A stretch of 64,000 bases of DNA, taken from positions 13,493,501 to 13,557,500 of the forward strand of contig NC_090784.1 of assembly GCF_040054535.1 (NCBI RefSeq). Direction: 5' to 3'. The notes beneath the pieces are model-generated. The model saw only the letters and a program-made list of their open reading frames with translations. It was not told the DNA's origin and made no database searches. Shown here piece by piece: positions 25,086-37,000 of the stretch (positions are counted from its first letter, which is position 1; the number at the start of each line of letters is the position of its first letter). The position numbers and the translations under genes are program-made. This DNA is from Antennarius striatus (Eukaryota; Chordata; Actinopteri; Lophiiformes; Antennariidae).

Positions 25086-28000
25086 CTAGTCGACGCTGAG
25101 CGGGTGGCCATCGAAGTGAGTGAGCACATGATTCTCAAACACATTCTGGTCGTAGTCCAGAGGGAACTGCTCGCTGCACATGGGGCAGATTTTCCAGTGG
25201 CTCTCCACGTGTTCCTCAAACTTGTTCTGGTCATAGTTGGGTGGGAAGATGACTTCACACAGTGGGCATCGCTTCATGTCCATGCTGCACATGTGAAAAG
25301 GATAGGAAAACAGAAACAAAAAGAAAAGGTTGCTTCAAAATAGAGAAGTAATGATGTAGGCAAACAGGGGCAGAGGCTAATAGAGAGCATGTGTGATTCG
25401 ACTTGGGTGGCCCACTGCTTGATTAATACCAACAAAACGGGTTGTGCAGCAGCACAAACATTTGGCACATGCTACAATACACAGGTTCAGAAAAATGTAG
25501 CACGCAGCAAACTTGGACAGCATTTACAAGAGCTTATGGATGTGACTTGAACGTTACCTAGGCTCAAAGCAGAAGCCAGTTTGTCCATCGTTAACAAATG
25601 GACTGCGAGTTTCAGTTGCTGCAGGAGGATCATTAGTATTATCCTGAAAGGGAAAACAAAATATCCTTCATGAAAGAAAACCAAGCATATCTGTGAAGAC
25701 TTAACACGGTGGACACAATGAAGTCAGACTGTAGTGAATCTTACATCACTGTTGGTTTGCTTCTCCTCCGACTCTTCGTGGCCTTCTGGCCTGCTATGGT
25801 TTCGGGAAGGTTGGATGCACACTACATTACTGTCCCAGGAGGGTGGGCCCACAGGGGGCAGCCTAAGCAGCTGGTCAGCTGAGAGCTCCTCATCTTCTTC
25901 ATCTGCAAAAAAGATGATTCAGACACGACTGTAAATACATGACTGTGTAGGTTCTCAGTTATCCCGGTCATGGTTATCCAAAGCCGTTTAAATCAATCCA
26001 CTGCACTTAAAGAAAGGTTCAGAAATGAAGACTCCTCTAGGATGAGAGGCGAAACGTCTTCAAGAAACTTTCTAAAAGTCCAGTGGATTGATTGAACAGC
26101 TTTGGACTGTAAATAAAAATAATTTATTTCTGCATTTCCACAAAAATGTTAGCCTGTTTCTGAAAAGAAAACTAACCCTTTGAGTCGGAGACGGAGTAAG
26201 GGTTCCCAAAATGCAACTTGCTGGGGCTTTGAGAGACCAGAAGAGGAGTGGGGGCATCTTGGGTGTATGGGACAGGGTACTGCAGGAATAAAGGCACACT
26301 GGACTGGTTACTCTCCAAACTGGTTTTCTCACCTCCCGCCTGCTCTCCCATCTCGCTGTTACTGGCCTGATGACGCTCCTGCAGAAGAAACAGATGCATT
26401 TACATGATTCTGATAAAAACACAGACCAGAGGCAAAAACAAATGTTAGCATGGGCATAAACCTTTTTTTCTGAGGAGCCAATTTAGTTTCATCTGTAAAT
26501 GCCTGTCGACATATCAATACATCACTGTTTTCAGTCACACGCAGCACTGAAGCTCTGACTTTTTGTTTTTTCTTGCTTAATCAGAGCTTTCATGAAAAAA
26601 AAAACTCTTCTTGTTTTCAAAGGGAAAAGGACGCTGCGTTTTATTGATGTTAGTTGCAGACGCCAATTTAATTTACAGTCTAAACCTCAAATTGAGTCAT
26701 TCTGCTCCTCTTAGCTGCAACAACATTACACTAAAGCAATATTTCAGGCCAGTGAGGACCTTACTGTGGTTTGAAGTAATTGAATGGAAAATAAGAAGTT
26801 ATTTACTTTGCTTCAACAATTAGAGACATATTAAACATAGACCAGATCAGGATTGAGAAAACCAAAAAGGAATGGGACTTTTCAGGCAATTGTAAAACGT
26901 GGAAATTGAAAGCTGTGACCAACCCCTTCCAGTTTTTCCTTCTCCTTCACAACAAGTGCTAGAGCGTCTTTCAATTCTTTCAGCTCCCGTCCCTTCTCAG
27001 CTACCTGGCTCTGACATAAACAAAAGAAGAGGACAAGAAACACAGTCAAGCGTCAGACATCTGACATGTGCTGCTGATTTGAAACTGCATTATTGAAATG
27101 CTCTCAGAACTCAGAGCCAGACATTAAGTCATCACAGCCGTAAAATGCATCCCTTTGCAGAGGACTGATTTATCTACAATAGAGCTTAAAGTGACACAGC
27201 CCGTTTGGATTCTTCTGAGACACTAAGCAAATATCCGCCAGACTTGAGCCAAGCACAGCATTAGCCAAGCAACTGGAGATGACTCCACAGAGCCACGCTT
27301 TGCTTGTTCCTGACATAAACACCAGTAAAATGTCGTCTCACAGATAAACCTGCTCATAAACAACACTGTCAGAGCAACTGAGAGATGGTATCAAAGGCTC
27401 AGTCCCTGAGGTAGGCCAGCCACAACCACCAGGGAAAGCGCAGAAAGTGTTCAAAGGGAGCAGCGTTACCGGCAGCTGAATGAAGGCGAACCAACCTTGT
27501 AGCGATCTTCCTCTGACGCTAACTGCAGTTTCAGGTTCTCATTTGTCTTTAACTGTTCCTTAAATTTCACTTCCATCTTGGCCAACTCATCAGCAATCAT
27601 GCAGCTACGATCCTTCTCTTCCTATAAAGCAATCATAAATTAATCAAGCCCTCTCTTCAAGTTTCTTTTGTCTTTTACTTTGAATAGCACATTCCAAATA
27701 TTTCAACTTTGGAGAACACAGTTCTTTGACGATAGGGTCTGAACATCACGGTAAGTAAATGGTAAGATTCTTACCACCAGCATCTGTTTGCATTTCCTGT
27801 ACTTGTCGTTCCGATCGGACGCCTCCCTGCTGATGCCTTTGAGCTTCTCCTGGATGATGGCCTCCAGCATTGGATCAGCAGACCCTGGACTTCCTGTAAA
27901 GACAACACAGTTTGCAAATAATTTGCTTAGGAAACAAGTCCGTTCTTCTGTTTATTCTTAAAAAGTATTTTGAATTACTCGTATATCTAACTAGCTATTA

Positions 28001-31000
28001 CAATTTCTCTTGACTTTATGACAATGGCTCTGATGCTGTCCAACCATTACTGCTGGCTGAGAAGCGCTCATTGACAAAAATGGGCCAGCACCACCAGCAA
28101 CACTGACAACCCCAAAGGAACTGTAATAAACATTTTCGTTCAGCCATGACCACTTGGATTTCTGTTTCAATTTGAGAACCCCTCCAACAAGACGTTTTCA
28201 GACGTTTTACCTCCAAACTTGACTGCATCTCAGGCAACAACAAGGAGGTAATACAGACACCTAGCCAGAACCGTGTTAGGACGGAGTAACAAGAACCACC
28301 TAGAGACAACATCAGCAAAACTAAGATAGTGGTGATGGATTTCCAAAGCAGAAAGATTCCACCATGTTGATACAGTTGTTCTATCAGTTTGTAGTGACCA
28401 CAAGTGTCTTATTTGCAGTGATGTATTGAAGAAGTGGCCCAGGGAGCTTAGTCTTTAATCAATTCTCACCCTTACCCTACAACATCCTTGATCAATAAAG
28501 GTACAGTACGTCTTCCTCTCTTTTATGCAACCTGTATGGCACAAAACTCCGCCAAGCAAATTTATGAAGCCTCTTATGCCCTGACCACCCTACTGCCACT
28601 GACTGTTTAGGACAAACACGGCGTTTTCAAGTAGCCCTTTTACACAAAGGACTCATTCTAGTAGAGAAATCATTCCATACCAATTAGAGTAGAGCACTTC
28701 AGCTGATCATCACAGATGATACCATCTCAAAAGCTAAACATATGTTCTGCCTGCCTTACCAAAAATCATCACATTTTTTCCAGAATTATAATAGCATTAT
28801 CCTCCTTACAAATGCACATGCAGATGTGCAAACAAATAAACAATAAGCATCAAACACATAGTCTTCACCAACACTTGGTGGAGGTAGTAGAATTATTGAT
28901 TAATAACAGACAAATACAAAGTATAAATTAATTGTCTGGACAGCTAACAAATCATCAGTTTGAATATCATTCTTCTGTCTGTAGCTCACAGATGTAACGT
29001 ACCTGGCACGGATGTGTCTGGACTCACTGAGGCAGGGATTATTGTGGCTTCTTGTGCAAAGCTTCTTTTCAGCTCCTACAGACAAGAGAAAAAGTGTCAA
29101 AATCACTTCAATGAAGCGCAAATTAGAGCAGGCATGGTTGGCAAGGCTAATCAAAAACATATCAATACAAATAGAAATTGCTGAAAACAAGAAATCAAAA
29201 TTTTACAGTGAATTATATATTTGTGTATTTTATAGACTTTTATTCAATTCATGTAAGAAAAATAACCACGATTATAAGTTAAAGAAGCACATTGAATGTT
29301 GAAAAATAGGAATTTGCCTAATCTTTTTCCAATCAAAAAAGAGAGTAGGTCCTTTTAACTCTGAGGAGACTAGTGACGAGTGATAGGCAGGAATTGGTGA
29401 CAGAAATTGAGTCCAAGTTCAGTGCTTTCACTGGAGAAGTGTACAGTATGTGTGTTGGTTTCACGTGGGCCCTACCCCTTGATGTTCAGAGAGTCTAAGC
29501 ACTTGTTTTTGCAGTCGCTGACATTCCTTGTATTTCTCCTTGTAGTGCTCTGCAGCCATGTGCAAACGCAGCTTCAGGTCCTCCACCTCTCTCTGCAGCT
29601 CCATTACGACAGCAGGATCTGTAGTTTCTTCTTCTGTTTTGGTCTGGTGACAACAAACATTACCAAAGAACAGATCAAACATCAAGCACAGCAATGAGCC
29701 AACTGATGTAACGTAGAGAGGTTATGTGCTACAAAACAAGTTCTCCTGTTTTTCATTTAGAGTATTGTAGATCTGGTCAGGTCTGAGCTAAGAAAGGCAC
29801 AAGCAGTAAATCCCCCCTCAACAGATTTCATTATCATTATTGTGTTGTGTTTGACCAATTGTGTTAGGACAATAAAAATACAATGACGTCCAATCTTTCA
29901 ATTTAGTTGTTCTGTGAAAACATTTTTGTATTTAAATATACAGTATATATCGCAATAAAAAAAGTAAAACGTATCTTTGTACTTTGCAGCATTCATGGAA
30001 ACTACAAAATATTTCATTTGGGAGAAGAGAGTGTACTTTTGATAGGCACAAGATTTCTGCAAACAATGATGAGAACGGATTCCTTGGCAGAGGTAACATC
30101 ACGTCAGCTTGAGGTGTAAAGACTTGCAGAGCTCATACAACATTCCACTGTTCGTACAGATCTGCATCTGTACCCAAATCTACCATATTTGCTTTTTTTG
30201 AAATTCTGAAAGATAACAGTATGTCACATCCATCAAAGGATTATTGAACCTCTGTGTTTATAAGATACACAATAGAAGTACTTCCAGGTTTCTTGCCCTG
30301 ATCTTTACAATGGATTCTTTTTTTAAAATCAAGATCGAGGTATTATCCTATGAAAAACTAATGATAATGTAAAAAGAAAAAACAAAAGAGGAACACCCTG
30401 TCCAAAGTTAAAGGAAATGGAACAAATTCCTGGTGGCACCACATCATCCAGAGCCCTGGCTCACACCTTATCAAGTTTCAATGAAAAAAAAAAACAACAA
30501 CAAACAAACACAGCCTGTTAGTAGACTGATCATCATCCTTACAGCTTCCATCTTGGCCTCTGCCTTCATCTGTTCTACCAGACACTCCAGACGGACGCAC
30601 TGTGCCTGAGCATCAGCTTTGGCCTGGCGAAGGGCATCAGCCTCCAGCTTCATGTGGTAGAGTTCAGACATGGTCCGGTCGCGGGTGCTGGAGGCATCCC
30701 GCAGCTCAGCAGCTAACAAGGAGGACTGCTGCTGGTTTGCCTGGAGCTGCTCCTCCTTCTGCCGCAGCTGCTCCTTCAGGGCCTTCATATCTCCCTGCAT
30801 GAGGCCGACCATTAGAGATGACAATTAATGTCATTATATAAATAGTTTTTTTCCTTTTGTTATCATTTAGACTCTTCATCTTATCTTATTAGCAAAATAA
30901 TCAGTTCAAATAACACGGAAAACAACTTGACAAACTTTGACTTTTAATGAATTCAAAGCAAAAATCTTTTTACCAAGGAGGGAACTTTGGCCAGGATCTC

Positions 31001-34000
31001 TCTATACTGTTTCTCCTTCTCAGTGAGACATGCCTGCAGGCGTCCCACCTCCTCTTTGAACTGAGCGATGGTGTTTTCTTTGTTCACATCCACTGACTTC
31101 AGCATCTGCAGCTCTGCACTCAGCTTAGTATTCTCCAGCTCCCGGTTTTTCAGGTGAATCTGAAACACGCAAGGCCACATGCAGGCAGAAGACATTATAA
31201 AACATGAGATTGTTGGCTTCTGCCTGGTTTATACAACGCAAATCATGATCATGTACAAAGTACGTATAACTATTAAAATTAATGTTGCGTGAACTCAATT
31301 AAAAAAACAACAACTGGGATAGGCCCATAAAGTTTTCTTTCTGCAATAGCTCCAGTGTGATGTTGCAAGTGAAATAACGTATAGCTTTTTGGCTAGATTT
31401 CCATGACGACATTACAACATGTGGTGCTCCCAGTTCCTGTGCAAAGCTCACCACAAAAAAGACACAGAACCACCAAACGGATCAGAAGATTACAGAATAA
31501 GCCATGCCCTGTTCAGACGACTAGCTCGGGAAGGAACGTGCGAAATAAATACACCAGGAAGAAACATTAAAGAAATGACAAAATAACCAAGAAAAATAAT
31601 CATCAATTTAGGAAAATCTAATAAAATCAAAAAACTGTCATATCCAGACATGGAACACAATGATCATGTGATCTGAAAGAACATAGCCAGTACCTTCCAA
31701 AATCCTGGGATCATATTTTGTGCTATTAATCTTTATGTGATAATGAAACTCTTGTCCATACATTATTATACTACACAGGACATTACCTTGTAGAGCTCCT
31801 TCTCATCTTTCTCATTCTTGAGATAAGACTCCAGTGCCTCCTTCTCCGTAGTAAGTTTCTTCACTCTATCCTTGAGACTGAAAAAAATGTCATAAATACT
31901 GTTATACACAGTGGTGGGCAATACATCTTGTGAAAATGTCCACATGCGACATTTGTAATAATTTGAACTAACATCCCGTGACTTAGCCTGACCTACTTTC
32001 AGGGTAGGTTAGGGTACCCTGAAAGTAGTACCTGACTAGTGCATAGACTAGTGCATATGGAGAAGGCCAGTGTAAGTAAGATCATAGATCAAAGCTAGTG
32101 CATAGACAGCTCAAAGCACTAGCTTTGATCTATGGTCTTACACACACTGGCCTTCTCCCACGTCTTTCTATGTTATCCGGTTCGAGTGCACAACAGTTGA
32201 AATTTGACCTTGACCTAGTTTTCTCAAAGTCAAGATCATCATCTAATTTTCATCCCCTTTGCTGCCCGAGTAATGTGCTTTTTGTTTGCGCAGATATTTG
32301 GTAGATACAGAAGGAAGGACGAACGAATGAACGAACGGACGAACACACAAACGCTGACAATTACAATACATCACTGCTTTGAAGCGAGATGTAATTATGA
32401 TCTTTTCAACATTTATGCCATTTTTTATTCAACATTCAGACAAAAACAGCAAACTGTGTTTACTACTGAATTGATTTTACAGTTAAACATATTTAGAAGA
32501 TGATGTCTTAATAACCTAATTATTGCAAAATGTTCCTTAATATTTTTTTAAACAATGACAAATAAAATTCTAAAGTTTCATCTTACTTGTCCAGCTCAGT
32601 TTCCTTTTTAAGGCCCTTCTGTGTGACTTCAATCAGATCCTCCTCCAGCTGTAGAACTCTGGATGTGGCCTCTTCCAGCCTCCTTTTCACCTCCTCTTTC
32701 TCCTCTTGAAGGGATTGGGAAGAATTCTGCACCTCCTGGAAGACAATAAAATATAATACTTGACCCAAAACAAAAGATTCAATCCAGCAGAGGAGATATT
32801 CCACTACATTATTTGTTACTCCTTCCATATGAGAGGTCAAAAATTAATAGTAACCTTCTAGTGTATAACTTTCAACTATAGAATCTAAAATTGCTTATTA
32901 AACAATTTTCATGTTTGAAATGAAGAATCAAGAAAAATGACGTTTTTTTAAAATTTATCTATATTACAATTTGTTTATAGACAGAATTTTGGATTCTTTA
33001 TATTCACACAACATAAAAAAAATCATATAAAAGTATGGTCATAAAATTAACAACCACAAACCTGTAATCATGTATTCATCTGAAAGCCATTCTAAAACCA
33101 TCAAATTTATGGCAGAGAACAGCAATATGCATTATTCCTGACACTGCTTTTAAAACTTAATGTTATGCTGTAAAAAGCTGAATTCATATCTGTCGGAATG
33201 TAATTTATACTTTAAGTGCATCATAAGTTTTGGTACCTCTGTATGTTTTGCAGTCTTTCACTAGGGGGTGCTAAAGCACTATTAGGACAGATAAGTATCA
33301 CCATCAATCATGTGACTGAGTACTTTGAGTGGTATGCTCAGTTCTGTTCTTCTATCTACAACAAAGAACAGCAATTCTTTTATGACAGAAAAGGCACAAG
33401 GCCTTTTGCTATTAAAACAGAAACACTTCTTCCCTCTCCTCTTTATGGTGTCACTCTGTCTGCTTCCAAAAGTTGTCTAAATCCATTCTCTGCTTACTTG
33501 GTTCTCTCTTCTTAGCTGGGCGCATGTTTTTTTCTCCTGTTCACACTCCTTCTGTAAGGTCTCCTTCTCAGTTTCCAGCTGGCTCTTCTCTTGCTGCAGG
33601 AGGGCCATGTTTTTGACCAGCTCCTCTTTCTCTCGCTGGGTTTCTTCCACCTTTTGCTGCACATAAAGTTAAATTGTTCAAGATGTTCATTGCACTAACA
33701 AAGTAGTCAACCGTGCTCAAATGCTCCACTGGACTTTAAAGAAAGTTTCTTGAAAACATTTCGCCTCTCATCCAAGAGACTTTCTTAAAGTCCAGTAGAT
33801 TGATTTAAACAGCTTTGGACAAACATGACATGGATAACTGAGACCCTACACAGACATAGTCCATTGTGCCCATTCAGTAAACATTATTGTTCACTACTGT
33901 ACATGACGTCCTTATTAAACTAGCGTGAAGTCAGAGAATGGGACAACTAATTAAGAACAGGACACGTATATATAATGTTGCCAAGGCAGACCGTACCTCA

Positions 34001-37000
34001 AGGAAGCCTGCCTTGGTGGTGACCACCAGGATGTCAGAGTTGCACTCATCCTCCACAGTCAGCAGTTCATCTTCTGAAGGGCTGCTAGCACGAAACTGGA
34101 ATGGCGTGCTCGCTCCCCTGATCTCCCCTTTGTGGGTCACATAACAAAACTGATAGAACTCACCATCATCATTGGGCACATAATAACCTGGGGAGGAAAG
34201 GCATCTAGTCAGTGAATCATTGTGTGAATCAAAACAACCATAAAGCCACCCAGTCCATACTGTGTATTTATTCTCAAGTGAAAACAAAGCAGTTATAACT
34301 TTGAGATAAGTGTCCTTTCCTCAGTTGTAACTCTAAAGTGTGAAAGTATAACTTATAGAAGTAAAAAAGCATGCTTTGGTGGTTCTGTGGTCTGAAACAC
34401 ACACCACACCTCTTCAGGGTTATAGGGTTTAAATTTAGAAAGGATGTATTTCACCATTTTTTTTCTAAATCTCCATTACAGAAAAAAGTATGAAAGACAA
34501 AAACACATAAACTTGTGGGTCATTAACCTCAGAAAATATCAGTGGGGAACATTTCTCTTTCAGCTATATCCACCAATTTGGAAACAATCCTCTGAACAGA
34601 CCTCTGATATGCGGTTATTAAAAGGTGTCAAAGTTATATAAAAGTATGGTATAATCTTACCCTGAAAGACCACCGTTCTGTAGACCGCTGTGCCTTCAAC
34701 ATAGTTCTCAGGAAGAGGTGACCACAAGAATGTGTAATAGTCCCTCGCTGTGCTCCAACCAACCTGTGAGACATTGTGGGGAATCCATTCAAGCAGACAT
34801 TCCCACCACATCAGTGTAGGATAATAACAATGGAGGATTAACAGGGAGACTTCCTAGAATCCACACAGTGCCACTTCCAAAATATCTCCAATCGGTTTAT
34901 TACGGTAATCATGTGGGATGTGATGATAGTGTAAGGCATCGCAAACTGTGATTTTTTATTTTTTTTCTGAACAAGAAAAGTGATCACTTCTTTAACCACT
35001 CCAGCTCCTCATCACCACGTGCATGTGGCCTGGCCCTGGTCATGGACAAGCCCAACTGTGAAAATGTAGCTACAACTCACTTTGAACAGGAAGAGGAAAA
35101 TAGGTGAAAATTTTATACATAGGTGACTTGAAAATGAAAAGCAAAATGTAATTCTATTTGCATTTTATGTGTTGTTAACTGATGGTTGATGAGGGGGGAG
35201 CATAGAAAATACATCCATAACTCCAGCCTGGTGCCATAAAACTGTCAAACAAAATCAGAGTCACATTGAGCTGGCTGGCTTGGTGTGCACACTCAGGCAC
35301 ACTTACGAATCCACACCAGGCCATGTCAAACATACCCATTACACCAACCACTGCCTTGTAGATAAAGTTATGTGATGTAAATGTAAAAGTTTTACCTAAA
35401 CTAAACAATAAATGTTGGTGTATACAGATTGCAGTTTATGTACTGCTAAAACATATGTTTTTGGTTTGTTTCCACTATGTGAGTACTTTTCTTTCTCACC
35501 TGCATTCAAGCTACAGCTACAATACCACAAGTGTTCATCTGAGTCACAGATAGAAAGCCCCAGTGCTCCAGTCACTAGTGCAGGACCAGCCTCCAGCAGT
35601 AAAGAACAGGAAGCAATTAAAACATGCACCTAGTTAGTGAGTGTCATTACTGAAGGCTAGCCTTTACCAGTCCACTCATTAAAGCTGCAGAGGTGGTGGT
35701 GGGTGACAGGAACTCCTTTACTTACAACAGACTGGTCTGCTATATACATGTAAGGAGAGGTATAGACATTGCAGAAAAAACTGGACTGGTGACTGGAACA
35801 CAGCTTCTGCGCACTGATAACAAAGACAACGCTGCTTAAGTCAAAGGCAGAAACTAAATGAGTCATTTAATGCAACAGATATCTCTGTCAAAAATGTCAC
35901 CACTAGCTAAGAATAGTCATATTTCTGCAAGAAAGCCAAAAGAAGCCCATGTCAAGTTGGCAGCAGCCGCAGGATGTAAAGTATTGTCTCTGTGCCAGTC
36001 AGACAGTATAAAATCAGGAACAACCTGCTCATTAATCACACAGAGATGTGCTGGAAGACAGGTTAATTATAACACTGCTAGCTTTCTCCTAGTCCACCTA
36101 AACAGCATGTCCCAACAACATTCCTCCCTGAAGGAACATGGAGTTCCCATCACACAGTAGCACATGTTCCAAAATTAAAGGGCCAACAGCTGCTCTTCTC
36201 CACATGCAAACATGAACCAGTCTCCCATCTATTAATTTTCATTGATGAGCAAACAAAAATGATAAGTTTAAATTACATGTACAGGATTCAGCATCATTAA
36301 AATCAAAATAGAAATGCACTAAAGTGTTAAAAAAAATAACAAGAAATTGCTCGTATCCAAACAACTAAGGGTAATCATTCGCTCACGCTGGATCAATGTG
36401 TAGCATATGGAAGTACCTTTGTAAAAGCCAAGCTGGCACCAAACTTCACATCTGTCAGCACTGATATGAACATTTACGTGATTCACAATCCTGCCCTCAG
36501 CTTTTCCGCTCAAGAATTTGGTGATTTTATACTCTGCAGTACCAGTTGGTGCCTACCTCAAGGCTAAACATAATGTGATGTGGAATTCAGCTATGACGGA
36601 GTGTTGAATCCAGCATTCAAACAGCCTCTAGACATTACTTGATTTACTTACAATGGTCTGACGTGACCTTTTTTCTCAGGAGGATTGGTACAAATCTCTA
36701 TCGATAACATCCAGTTCATAAATCCACAAAGAATTATCATTGATAATACACACTAAATAAATAAAATAAATAACAAACATAGAAAGTGTGATAAGATGTG
36801 TTTCCTGTGCTTTATTCTCATGTGTGGTCGATAGAACAGAATGTCGGTCTTGTAGAGCCAAATGTTTCACACACTTTCGAATACAGCTGGGCATAGCATG
36901 TGAATAGTGTGATAACCATGTGTTAATAAATAAAATGTAATAATAATGACAAAAATACTCTATAAAACAAACCCTGACTTAAGTTTTGGGATGCTGTGTA

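Noticed and set aside
26041-26065. Hammerhead-ribozyme-like core (GATGAG...CGAAAC...GTC) in the fold-back repeat
   Set aside because: Only three bases lie between GATGAG and CGAAAC, so stem II cannot form, and the CUGA start is imperfect. Copy 2 does not preserve it.
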